A DNA stretch of 39,562 bases from Verrucomicrobiota bacterium (GTDB lineage: Bacteria; Verrucomicrobiota; Verrucomicrobiia; Chthoniobacterales; Chthoniobacteraceae). Below the pieces are notes generated by a model, which did not search any database, was not told the DNA's origin, and was given only the letters and a program-made list of their open reading frames with translations. This document shows positions 32,735 to 39,562 of the stretch, in pieces. How positions within the stretch are numbered: the stretch's first letter is position 1; the number at the start of each line of letters is the position of its first letter. The stretch spans positions 1 through 39,562 of the forward strand of contig JAPLTE010000011.1 of assembly GCA_026398235.1 (NCBI GenBank), given 5' to 3'. Both the position numbers and the translations under genes were made by a program.

Positions 32735-33760
32735 ATGAAGATTCGATTTGTCACGCCGCCCCTGGTCAAACAAACCGGGGGTATTGAAAATGCAGTAGAA
32801 GGTTTGCGTGAAGCGCTCCAGCGGCAAGGCATCACCGTCGTGCAAGGGGGCGATCCGGACGACAAGGAGGCAATTCACCATTTCCACGGGCTGTGGGATC
32901 CGTCGCACAGCCGATTGGCCATGCAATTACGCAAGCGCAATCGCCCTTATGTGGTTTCGCCACATGGGATGCTGGACCCGTGGGCCTTCCGGCATCGGCG
33001 TTGGAAAAAAATGCCTTATTTCTGGTTGTTCGAGCGCCATTTTCTCGCAGGTGCAAGCTCGCTTTTTGTCACCAGTTCCATGGAATTGGAACACGTGGCC
33101 CGTGTGATCCAACACCCGCGCGTTGAGATATTGCCGCTGGGCTGCCGGGACATTCGTGGGCCGGATTGCGCGGCGGCCCGCAAGGCGCTTGGCTGGTCCT
33201 CTGAAGATCGGGTGCTCTTGTTTCTTTCCCGGATCGACGTAAAAAAAGGTTTGCATATGCTCATCCAGGCGTTGGCTAGATCCGGCTCAGCAGTTGAGGG
33301 ATGGAAGTTGGTCATCGTTGGAGATGGCGATCCGGCCTACCTGGCCCAACTTAAAGCGACCGCCCGGGCGATGGCTCAATCGCTGCCCGTTTTGGAATGG
33401 GTGGGGCCCGTCTGGGGGGGGGAACGTTGGCCTTACATCCAAGGAGCCGATCTTTTCTGTCTGCCCACCCATGCGGAGAATTTTGGGATTGCCGTGCTGG
33501 AAGCGTTCTATGCAGGGACGCCCGTGATGACGACCGACCAAACCCCGTGGCGAGATTATGCTCAGATGGATGGAGTTTTTATCACAAAACCGGAAGTCGA
33601 TTCGATTGCCTCCGGAATCCTCCTTGCGGCTGACAAGATCGGCAGGCAATGGACGGAAGCCGATCGAACACGTCTTGCCTGCTGGGCTCACGAGCACTTT
33701 GCATGGGAAAATCTCCAACAGATGTATGCGGAGGCCTATGAGCGAGCGGTTTGCCCATGA
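32735..33760 (+). CDS. Glycosyltransferase family 4
   Basis: A 341-residue GT-B glycosyltransferase. It starts MKIRFVTPPLVKQTGGIENA and has HFHGLWDPSHSRLAMQL near 48 and VVSPHGMLDPWAFRHRRWKK near 72-91, a motif typical of a WcaC-like/WbaZ-like subset of GT4. The donor domain shows LLFLSRIDVKKGLHMLIQAL near 165 and THAENFGIAVLEAFYAGTPV near 244 with both acidic residues of EX7E. The specific sugar is not assignable. Spacing of 3 bp to the preceding glycosyltransferase indicates co-translation. Confidence 0.88.
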   Translation: MKIRFVTPPLVKQTGGIENAVEGLREALQRQGITVVQGGDPDDKEAIHHFHGLWDPSHSRLAMQLRKRNRPYVVSPHGMLDPWAFRHRRWKKMPYFWLFERHFLAGASSLFVTSSMELEHVARVIQHPRVEILPLGCRDIRGPDCAAARKALGWSSEDRVLLFLSRIDVKKGLHMLIQALARSGSAVEGWKLVIVGDGDPAYLAQLKATARAMAQSLPVLEWVGPVWGGERWPYIQGADLFCLPTHAENFGIAVLEAFYAGTPVMTTDQTPWRDYAQMDGVFITKPEVDSIASGILLAADKIGRQWTEADRTRLACWAHEHFAWENLQQMYAEAYERAVCP

Positions 33761-33809
33761 CGAGTTCATGCCCAGAGATATCCCCTGCCAACCCTTAATA
33801 TAAAAACCG

Positions 33810-34346
33810 ATGGAACTGAAAGGCTACGAAATACCACACTTCGACCGGGGCGCATCGCGAGTTAAGGAACTGCTGTGGTTTCTGGTCCGGTTCGTTTTTT
33901 TCGCCAATGCTCTGCCCTGGCCTTCTTTTTTGCGTGTTGCGCTGCTTCGGTTCTTCGGTGCCACCGTGGGCCAGCGCGTGGTGGTGCGCAGCCATGTGAA
34001 TATCACCTTTCCTTGGCGATTGAGGGTGGGGGACGATGTCTGGTTGGGCGATGAGGTGTTGATTTTGAGCCTGGCCTCGGTCGTCATCGAGTCGAGCGTT
34101 TGCATTTCACCCCGCGCCTTTTTGTGCACCGGTTCGCATCGTTTCCATTCTCCGGGATTTGATTTGGTGACGAAACCGATCACAGTGCACCGCGGCTCAT
34201 GGATTGCCGCTCAAGCGTTTATAGCGCCTGGAATCGAAATCGGGCCCGACAGCATGGTGTGCGCCGGAAGTGTAGTGCTGCAGAACGTCCCGCCGGGTGC
34301 CGTGGTGCGAGGGAACCCAGCTTGTGAAAAATCATCCCACGTTTGA
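33810..34346 (+). CDS. WcaF-like hexapeptide-repeat acetyltransferase
   Basis: A 178-residue left-handed beta-helix O-acetyltransferase of the putative colanic acid acetyltransferase type. The N-terminal region has a hydrophobic helix (LLWFLVRFVFFANALPWPSF) that probably lies on the membrane. Hexapeptide repeats run from about 60 to 165 (VGQRVVVRSHVNITFPWRLR, VGDDVWLGDEVLIL, then IAPGIEIGPDSMVCAGSVVL). The likely catalytic His is in LCTGSHRFHSPGFDL near 108-122, as in WcaF. Acetyl-CoA would be the donor. Its stop codon overlaps the TTG start of the next gene. Confidence 0.87.
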   Translation: MELKGYEIPHFDRGASRVKELLWFLVRFVFFANALPWPSFLRVALLRFFGATVGQRVVVRSHVNITFPWRLRVGDDVWLGDEVLILSLASVVIESSVCISPRAFLCTGSHRFHSPGFDLVTKPITVHRGSWIAAQAFIAPGIEIGPDSMVCAGSVVLQNVPPGAVVRGNPACEKSSHV

Positions 34347-34927
34347 GAACAGCCACAAAACGCCTCTTAATCCTGGCGGGTTTTGCATCCATCCCCTGCC
34401 TGCTGCTTGCCGCAGCACTCTGGGCGCCCCCGAGATGGCTTCTCGTGCGGGTGGACCCCAGGATGAACTCGGATTTCATCGTGGTTCCGGGCGGCGTCGA
34501 ATCGCGGGCCCGGTTTGCGGCACGCTGTTTTCATGAAGGGATTGCCCCGCGCATTTTGGTGGCTGGGTATGATGATGCTTATACGAACCGCGATTTGCTG
34601 GTCCAATTGGGAGTCCCCTCCCAAGCTATTTCCGTTGAGCCTCTTTCGCGTTCCACCTTCCAAAACGCCCGCTTTTGCGCTCCTATTCTGCGCAAGGCTG
34701 GCGCGCAAACTGTGACGATTGTCACCTCCCAGTACCATTCCTCGCGTGCTTGGGAAACCTTTCACCACGAACTGCCCGAGATCACTTTTATTTCCCTGCC
34801 GGTAGATGCCCGGTTCGATCGAGATGCCTACGACCGGGACTATGCCCGCTGGGAGGTCATCAAGAAAATTTGGTACTGCGTGCGTTACAGAATCCCAACG
34901 TGCTCATTTCAAAACTATGTTCAGTAA
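34343..34927 (+). CDS. YdcF/SanA-like (DUF218) envelope protein
   Basis: A 194-residue protein with one N-terminal membrane anchor (LLILAGFASIPCLLLAAALW). The start is TTG at 34343, overlapping the preceding stop as TTGA. The DUF218-type core includes DFIVVPGGVESRARFAARCF near 44-63, RILVAGYDDAYTNRDLLVQL, ISVEPLSRSTFQNARF near 96-111 and TIVTSQYHSSRAWETFHHEL near 123. This matches the ElyC/SanA/YdcF family, implicated in envelope biogenesis but with no agreed reaction. Members are common in EPS loci. It overlaps the acyltransferase gene by 11 bp. Topology predicts the domain is periplasmic. Confidence 0.82.
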   Translation: MRTATKRLLILAGFASIPCLLLAAALWAPPRWLLVRVDPRMNSDFIVVPGGVESRARFAARCFHEGIAPRILVAGYDDAYTNRDLLVQLGVPSQAISVEPLSRSTFQNARFCAPILRKAGAQTVTIVTSQYHSSRAWETFHHELPEITFISLPVDARFDRDAYDRDYARWEVIKKIWYCVRYRIPTCSFQNYVQ

Positions 34928-36101
34928 AAATCGCAATGAAACGCTCGACCTTGTCCGGGGGTTGAGTGCCGTCGCCGTCATGGCCAGCCATTTGCGGGGC
35001 TTTCTGATCGATGATTTCGGCAAGCTTGCCGCCCCCGGTGTTTCGGCCAAGCTCTTTTATTTCGCCACCGGGCTTGGCCATCAAGCGGTCATGATTTTCT
35101 TTGTCCTCTCGGGCTTTTTTGTCGGGGGAGGGGTTTGCAAAGCGCTCCAAACAGCGCGATTTGGCTGGCTCAATTACGCGCTCGCGCGGCTGATCCGTTT
35201 ATGGATGGCGCTCCTGCCCGCCTTGCTCTTGACCTTGGCGTGCGATCTTGCGGGCCGCCATTTCGCGCCCGAAATTTATAACGGAGCGTTGCGGCACCTT
35301 TTTTGTTCCGGCCCGGCTCCCGGGGAGAACAGTTTTACGCCCGGCACCTTCTTCGGGAATCTCATTTTTCTCCAGACAATCCAGGTCCCTTGTTTTGGTT
35401 CCAATGGGCCGCTCTGGAGCTTGGCCAACGAATTTTGGTATTATGTGTTATTCCCTCTGGCGGCGTGCGGCTGCGTTTATAGCTCACGAGCCCACCGCAA
35501 TCTGCCGGTCGTGCTGGGAATGTGGACCGCTTTTGGCTTGATCGCATGGCTTTTGCCGACGGGATTGGTTTGCAACGGTTTGATCTGGTTGATGGGCGTG
35601 GGCGTTTGGTGGGTTTCGACGCGGCCCGCCGTCCTTCGCGTGACAAGCCACCCCGTTTACTTTGCTCTCACGGGCGCGTTTTTTTTGGGCTGCCTGGTTG
35701 CAACCAAAACGCAATCGGTGTTGGGGCATGATTTTGTGTTGGGAACGGCCTTTGCCTTTTGGCTCTGCAGCTTGCTTACGCCTCGATTGAAAGACCGGCT
35801 CCTGGGGCGGATCGGTATTGTTCTCTCGGAAATCTCCTACACCCTTTATGTCGTGCATTTTCCGATCCAGTTTCTCATCGCCTCGACCTTTCTCAAAGGC
35901 CATCGGTTGAGCTTTGGGGTCAACGGCATTTGCTGGTTTGCCTTCTATTTCATCCTCTGCTTGGGGGCTTCGGCGCTGATGTGGTTCCTGTTTGAACGCC
36001 GCACGGACGGGGTGCGGCAACGAGCAAATCGTTTTTCTGCACGGCAAATGGGAAAGGGGACCCCCGCGCATGAAAAAGCGGCGGTCCAATCCGTGCCATA
36101 A
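34917..36101 (+). CDS. Acyltransferase-3 family membrane O-acyltransferase
   Basis: A 394-residue polytopic membrane protein. The ATG at 34917 puts the signature ETLDLVRGLSAVAVMASHLR at residues 8-27, with the conserved His at about 26; the upstream open frame from 34806 lies over the YdcF-like gene. Further features are IFFVLSGFFVGGGVCKAL near 60, the Arg-containing YALARLIRLWMALLPALLL near 87, GPLWSLANEFWYYVLFPLAA near 164, and SEISYTLYVVHFPIQFLIAS near 304. There is no SGNH domain, unlike the protein at 22292. It is the intact paralogue of the broken gene at 27790 and probably acetylates or otherwise acylates the EPS. Confidence 0.9.
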   Translation: MFSKNRNETLDLVRGLSAVAVMASHLRGFLIDDFGKLAAPGVSAKLFYFATGLGHQAVMIFFVLSGFFVGGGVCKALQTARFGWLNYALARLIRLWMALLPALLLTLACDLAGRHFAPEIYNGALRHLFCSGPAPGENSFTPGTFFGNLIFLQTIQVPCFGSNGPLWSLANEFWYYVLFPLAACGCVYSSRAHRNLPVVLGMWTAFGLIAWLLPTGLVCNGLIWLMGVGVWWVSTRPAVLRVTSHPVYFALTGAFFLGCLVATKTQSVLGHDFVLGTAFAFWLCSLLTPRLKDRLLGRIGIVLSEISYTLYVVHFPIQFLIASTFLKGHRLSFGVNGICWFAFYFILCLGASALMWFLFERRTDGVRQRANRFSARQMGKGTPAHEKAAVQSVP

Positions 36102-36127
36102 TATTTAGTAGCCCCCTTGGCCTTTCC

Positions 36128-37222
36128 ATGCGCATTCTTTTCCTCAACCAATATTTTCCGCCCGATCCCGCTCCCACCGGGATTCTTCTACAGCAACTTG
36201 CTGCTGCCCTCCAAGCCCAAGGCCATACGGTTGATTTCGTGGCCGCGCGCCAGAGTTATCACGCCGGGCAAGGCAAAGGCGGGCGCATGAAGCGGGAGAT
36301 CAAAGCGCTTGCAACCCTTTTATGGGATGGCCTCCTTCGGCCACGGGCCGATGTGGTGATCTCCGCAAGCTCCCCTCCCTGCCTCCTTTTGGTCGCCACC
36401 CTGCTCGCCCTGCGCCACCGGGCTCGCGCCTTTCACTGGATCATGGACCTCTACCCCGAAATCGCCGTGGCGCTGGGGGAAGTTCCCTCCGGCATTCTCT
36501 CCAAAACGGTCGCCGCAGCGATGGGATGGTGTTACAGAAAATGCGAGAAGGTGATTGTGCTCGATCAGGACATGGCCGAATGCCTCCGGTCCTACGGCAT
36601 CGAGGCGGAAATCATCCGGCCCTGGATTTTTGAAGAAAACGCGCCATCGCTCGCGACCGCCGGTATCCCCCAGGCCCCCTGGACCTGGATTTACTCGGGC
36701 AATCTCGGGCGCGGCCACGAATGGCAGACGCTTCTCCAAGCGCAAGCCCTCCTGGAGCAGCAAAGCCCGGACCTTCGGCTGCTCTTCCAGGGCGGCGGTC
36801 CGCAATGGCGCGCCGCCCAGCAGTATGCCAGCCAGCTTGGCCTTCGGCATTGTGAATTCCACCCCTATGTCGAACGCGACGCATTGCGCGAATCCCTCCT
36901 GCGCTGCCACTGCTGCGTTGTGACGCAGCTGCCCGCAGTCAAAGGGATGCTCTGGCCCAGCAAACTCGGCCTCCTTCTCACCCTCCCGCGCCCGCTGCTC
37001 TGGGTCGGCCCGCGCGATGGCTCCACCGCCCGTGAACTCGCCACCCGCCCCTACACCGGTGCCTTCGCTCCCGGCCAGGCAGCCGAAATCGCCGATTGGC
37101 TTTGGGCATTGTCCCGGCAAGCACCGCAGTTCGCCGCTGGTGACCTTTGCGACGCCTCCGCCCAACGCTGTGATGCGCTTGCGGCATGGAGTGTGCTGAT
37201 CGCTCCATCGCATATAAAGTGA
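36128..37222 (+). CDS. WcaI/WbuB-like glycosyltransferase family 4
   Basis: A 364-residue glycosyltransferase, last gene of the EPS operon. It begins MRILFLNQYFPPDPAPTGIL, typical of the WcaI/WbuB group, with DVVISASSPPCLLL near 75 and FHWIMDLYPEIAVALGEVPS near 102-121. The donor domain has WTWIYSGNLGRGHEWQTLLQ near 185 and a WPSKLGLLLTLPRPLLWVG motif near 277 in place of the classical EX7E segment, as in this subgroup. Spacing to the upstream gene is 26 bp. No terminator is visible in the 73 bp before the response-regulator gene, so read-through is possible. Confidence 0.85.
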   Translation: MRILFLNQYFPPDPAPTGILLQQLAAALQAQGHTVDFVAARQSYHAGQGKGGRMKREIKALATLLWDGLLRPRADVVISASSPPCLLLVATLLALRHRARAFHWIMDLYPEIAVALGEVPSGILSKTVAAAMGWCYRKCEKVIVLDQDMAECLRSYGIEAEIIRPWIFEENAPSLATAGIPQAPWTWIYSGNLGRGHEWQTLLQAQALLEQQSPDLRLLFQGGGPQWRAAQQYASQLGLRHCEFHPYVERDALRESLLRCHCCVVTQLPAVKGMLWPSKLGLLLTLPRPLLWVGPRDGSTARELATRPYTGAFAPGQAAEIADWLWALSRQAPQFAAGDLCDASAQRCDALAAWSVLIAPSHIK

Positions 37223-37295
37223 TATTCCAGCCTCTTGCCGTAACCAAATTTAGTTTAAGGCGTCCTTGCACGGTCTAAACCCACATCTTGGGTAA

Positions 37296-38048
37296 ATGGA
37301 GACAAAACAACACCCGCAGGAACCGCACATCTTACTGGCGGACATGCAACCCATCTTCCGGGAGGGGATTGCGGCCATCATCCTGCGGTGGCATTCCCAA
37401 GCCACCTTCGGCCACGCTTCCGGTTTTGCCCAGGCACACGAAATGTTGCTCGCTCAACCTTGGCACCTCATGATTTGCGACATCAACCTCAGCGACCGCA
37501 GCGGATTTGAGTTGATCCAGGAAGCCAGGCGTCTCTCCGTCCCTATCCCCACGCTTGTGCTCAGCGCAAACCCCATTCACATCTACGGCCGCGGTGCCGT
37601 CAAATGCGGAGCCGCGGCTTACCTCTCGCGGGATACCCCGGCAGAGGAACTCCTCACCGCGATCAGACTTTTACTCGCTGGCCAGCGCTACATCAACCGC
37701 CGGCTTGCGCTCGCCTTGGCGGATGCAACCGACGAAAGCAGTGAAAAACCGCTCCACGACACCCTCTCCCAGCGCGAAATGCAGGTCCTCATCATGCTCG
37801 CGGAAGGTCGAAGCCTCAAAAAAATCGCCGCCCGGCTCACGCTCAGCCCCAAAACCATCAGCACCTACCGTGCACGGGTGACCGAAAAATTAAGGCTCAA
37901 CTCAGACGCCGCCTTGGTGAAATACTGCCTCAAGCACGATCTGATTCCTCCGTTGGGGGATACGCCCTCCGGCCTCCTTGCCGCCCCTGAAGGGCTTGTA
38001 GGCGAAACCTTACGCGCTGAAAGCAATGATGCACAGCCTGGTTATTAA
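37296..38048 (+). CDS. NarL/LuxR-type response regulator with altered receiver site
   Basis: A 250-residue two-domain regulator. The receiver (about 10-130) keeps the phosphoacceptor Asp62 (ICDINLSDRSG) and Ser90 (LVLSA), but the acidic pair is reduced to Asp16-Met17 (LLADMQPIFREG) and the invariant Lys is Arg112 (YLSRDTPAEEL). A LuxR helix-turn-helix follows (about 155-215: LSQREMQVLIMLAEGRSLKK, LSPKTISTYRARVTEKL). A Gly/Pro-containing tail of about 30 residues ends the protein. No sensor kinase is encoded in the window. A weak ACCCA/TGGGT inverted repeat (37279-37293) lies just before the ATG. A role in controlling the EPS locus or the genes after it is plausible but unproven. Confidence 0.85.
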   Translation: METKQHPQEPHILLADMQPIFREGIAAIILRWHSQATFGHASGFAQAHEMLLAQPWHLMICDINLSDRSGFELIQEARRLSVPIPTLVLSANPIHIYGRGAVKCGAAAYLSRDTPAEELLTAIRLLLAGQRYINRRLALALADATDESSEKPLHDTLSQREMQVLIMLAEGRSLKKIAARLTLSPKTISTYRARVTEKLRLNSDAALVKYCLKHDLIPPLGDTPSGLLAAPEGLVGETLRAESNDAQPGY

Positions 38049-38093
38049 AATTATCCTAGACGCCATGCTTTTTATGCGTTAAAACTGTCTCGA

Positions 38094-38255
38094 ATGAAAA
38101 CTGCACCTCTTTCTAAAAAAATTTCCATAGCACTTGCTGTAGCGTTTCTTGGTGCCATGCTGCCCAGTGCTCAAGCGGGCACAGTGGTGCGGCGGTCTTC
38201 TCCCCCTCCTCCTCCCGCCGTTCCGGTTAAAGCCAAGGTTGTAAGCGTTCCCTAG
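38094..38255 (+). CDS. Small secreted proline-rich peptide
   Basis: A 53-codon frame with an excellent signal peptide: charged start MKTAPLSKK, hydrophobic ISIALAVAFLGAML, and an AQA cleavage site at about residue 28. The mature part would be about 25 residues, with a basic-serine segment, five consecutive prolines and a Val/Lys-rich end (VKAKVVSVP). No family recognised. It lies 45 bp after the response regulator and 56 bp before the PEP-CTERM gene. Small exported peptides of this kind may be structural surface components; no function is claimed. Confidence 0.6.
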   Translation: MKTAPLSKKISIALAVAFLGAMLPSAQAGTVVRRSSPPPPPAVPVKAKVVSVP

Positions 38256-38311
38256 CGCCCAATTCTCCCTCTCCGTAATCCCAGCAACAACCCTCCTAAC
38301 CCCTCAAAAAT

Positions 38312-39250
38312 ATGAAACGTAGCATTCTTCTTGCAGGTATATGCGCCCTCCTGCTCCAAACCTCGGCGCAGGCAGGTTTCTACGATGACTTCGATGGTTA
38401 TACCCGCAATCAGGCCGTGAGTTATTGGTTGAAACTGCCCGATGGGAACTACACCGGCGATTCCTATAATCCGCTCGGTATTTATAATGAAGTTGCCGCT
38501 CCGAATCTCGCCACATACCATTGGGTGACGACGGATCTTTTTCAGGATGATGCGGCAAGCACTGGATGGCCGAATCATTCTGGAGATTTGTGGGCCGAGA
38601 TAGGGGGTTCCTGGGGGGCGCCTTCTCAGTCGAGCGTGGAGTTGTGGAGCCCGGTCAACGAAGCTGTCTATTGGGGGCAGCCCGTTGCTTTTAATGTGAA
38701 ATTTGGCATTGATCCCTCCACTGTGGCCTATCCGACAATGGATAGTTTTGGATGGACAGTCCGCAATGTCGCCGGAGACAAACTCTTTGCGGTTCTGTTC
38801 AAGGCCTCTGATGCTGCCCTCAGTGTCGTGTATGATCCCGGCTATTATGGAGTTTATACGGAAAATGCCGCGGGCGTGAATGTCTTCACGGGGATTGAAA
38901 TCAGCCTGGGTTCCATTTATAATCTCTCGCTGGCTATCGACTTGCCCAACAAGTCCTACAGCGCTGCTATTACCCCGCTGGGGACGTTGTCCGAAGCTCT
39001 TAATCCGGCGCTTTATCCGACGCAGACCTTTGGCGCCAGCGATCTCCCGGATGCGACGAACGTCGGGGCTGTTGCCGCCACTTGGAACCTTGCCGATCCT
39101 CAGGTGGTGGATGGCGCTCCCACCAACGCGGGCGACAACCGCATGTTTTTCGATAATTACAGCATTGTTCCAGAGCCTTCGAGTGTCGCCCTTGTCTTTG
39201 GCGGCCTTGGCCTCTTGACTGCGCTTCAGCGTCGCCGTGCGCGAGGTTAG
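38312..39250 (+). CDS. PEP-CTERM sorting-domain surface protein
   Basis: A 312-residue exported protein. The signal peptide (MKRSILLAGICALLLQTSAQ) ends at AQA near residue 22. The mature domain is rich in Gly, Asn, Tyr and Trp and beta-strand-like, opening FYDDFDGYT, which recalls lectin/LamG-like PEP-CTERM proteins. The C-terminus is a standard sorting signal: VPEPSS from residue 286, a hydrophobic helix (VALVFGGLGLLTAL), then QRRRARG. An exosortase would cleave at this signal and release or anchor the protein at the cell surface; no exosortase gene is in the window. Followed by a strong terminator. Confidence 0.88.
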   Translation: MKRSILLAGICALLLQTSAQAGFYDDFDGYTRNQAVSYWLKLPDGNYTGDSYNPLGIYNEVAAPNLATYHWVTTDLFQDDAASTGWPNHSGDLWAEIGGSWGAPSQSSVELWSPVNEAVYWGQPVAFNVKFGIDPSTVAYPTMDSFGWTVRNVAGDKLFAVLFKASDAALSVVYDPGYYGVYTENAAGVNVFTGIEISLGSIYNLSLAIDLPNKSYSAAITPLGTLSEALNPALYPTQTFGASDLPDATNVGAVAATWNLADPQVVDGAPTNAGDNRMFFDNYSIVPEPSSVALVFGGLGLLTALQRRRARG

Positions 39251-39270
39251 CGTAGAGCGCTGCTCTCCAT

Positions 39271-39310
39271 GCATCAGCCAAGCTCAGCTTGGCTGATGCG
39301 TTTTACTCTT
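39271..39310 (+). terminator. Strong intrinsic terminator
   Basis: Perfect 13-bp stem GCATCAGCCAAGC (39271-39283) and GCTTGGCTGATGC (39287-39299) with a 3-nt loop, followed by GTTTTACTCTT. It ends the PEP-CTERM transcript 21 bp after its stop codon and isolates the next gene. Confidence 0.9.
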
Positions 39311-39339
39311 CAGAAACACTCTTCTCAAAAACCCATTTT

Positions 39340-39562
39340 ATGAAAAACCCCTTTCAGTTTTTCCGAAAGCCAAACACACCTTGCGTTCCCGTTTGCGTTC
39401 CCGTTTGTAACCTGTTCAGCACGGTGATTGTTGCTGCGGTTTCCCTGCTTGGGGTCAGTCAGTCGTCCTTTGCGGCGAGTGGGACATGGAAAAGCGACGC
39501 AGCCACTGGTGCTTGGGCTACTGCCGGCAACTGGACCGGCGGAGTCCCTGGCTTAGCCGATA
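39340..39562 (+). CDS. Probable autotransporter-associated beta-strand repeat surface protein, start only
   Basis: The frame opens at ATG 39340 and runs off the window after 74 codons. The N-terminus is a long signal peptide with hydrophobic FSTVIVAAVSLLGVSQSSFA, cleavage near residue 46. The mature part begins SGTWKSDAATGAWATAGNWT then GGVPG, the usual opening of large Verrucomicrobia proteins with autotransporter-associated beta-strand repeats, often ending in PEP-CTERM. The charged region contains a duplicated CVPV tetrapeptide from a 12-bp DNA duplication. Assignment rests on this short stretch. Confidence 0.65.
   Translation, partial: MKNPFQFFRKPNTPCVPVCVPVCNLFSTVIVAAVSLLGVSQSSFAASGTWKSDAATGAWATAGNWTGGVPGLAD
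39382..39405 (+). repeat. 12-bp tandem duplication in a signal-peptide region
   Basis: TGCGTTCCCGTT occurs twice in direct succession (39382-39393 and 39394-39405), adding an in-frame CVPV repeat upstream of the hydrophobic core of the signal peptide. It is probably a replication-slippage product. Confidence 0.75.

Noticed and set aside
36320-37213. 297-residue minus-strand open frame opposite the WcaI-like gene
   Set aside because: It is a GC-rich antisense shadow with Gly/Ala/Arg bias and no motif; the plus-strand frame has clear glycosyltransferase motifs.
1-39562. CRISPR arrays, tRNA or rRNA genes, insertion sequences, integrase or attachment sites
   Set aside because: None could be recognised by eye: no regularly spaced repeats, no transposase-like or integrase-like frame, and no clear cloverleaf. 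A tRNA scan and a repeat search would be needed to exclude small elements.

Overview
The window looks like chromosomal DNA of a Verrucomicrobiota bacterium. The support is a PEP-CTERM protein (VPEP motif, hydrophobic helix, arginine-rich tail), an adjacent secreted protein that begins like the 'autotransporter-associated beta-strand repeat' proteins common in that phylum, moderately high GC, and a Gram-negative envelope export system. The assignment is inference; no rRNA or other phylogenetic marker is present.

Layout. Positions 1-911 (minus) hold the N-terminal third of glycine decarboxylase GcvP. Positions 1022-4796 (plus) carry unrelated single genes: a fused SpmA/SpmB-type membrane protein, a YkuD L,D-transpeptidase lipoprotein, an ArsR-type repressor with a perfect palindromic operator inside its own promoter, and aldose 1-epimerase. 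Positions 4801-7224 (minus) encode an O-antigen-ligase/polymerase-type membrane protein. A 466-bp divergent region follows (7225-7690). From 7691 to 37222 every gene lies on the plus strand with short gaps or overlaps: one exopolysaccharide (EPS) locus of about 29.5 kb. Downstream come an atypical LuxR-type response regulator, a 53-residue secreted proline-rich peptide, a PEP-CTERM protein, a strong intrinsic terminator, and the start of a beta-strand-repeat surface protein that runs off the window.

The EPS locus encodes a complete Wzx/Wzy-type pathway: an RfaH/NusG-like antiterminator first; an outer-membrane beta-barrel; a Wza-type export protein; a Wzc-type co-polymerase/BY-kinase; a polyprenyl-phosphate sugar-phosphate transferase that starts the repeat unit; RmlA; a Wzx flippase; six GT4 glycosyltransferase domains; a Wzy candidate; and a large decoration set (two pyruvyltransferase domains, one fused to a glycosyltransferase; an FrhB-like iron-sulfur flavoprotein; a nitroreductase-like protein; a GNAT transferase; a PIG-L deacetylase; three membrane acyltransferases, one broken by an in-frame amber codon; and a WcaF-type acetyltransferase).

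The most notable observation is in the leader. Positions 7467-7478 read GGCGGTAGCTTG, which matches 11 of 12 positions of the E. coli ops pause element that recruits RfaH. It lies 213 nt before a gene for an RfaH-like NusG paralogue, at the head of an operon long enough to need antitermination. An 8-bp-stem hairpin begins 8 nt after the element. This suggests a self-contained ops/RfaH-like control circuit outside the Proteobacteria.
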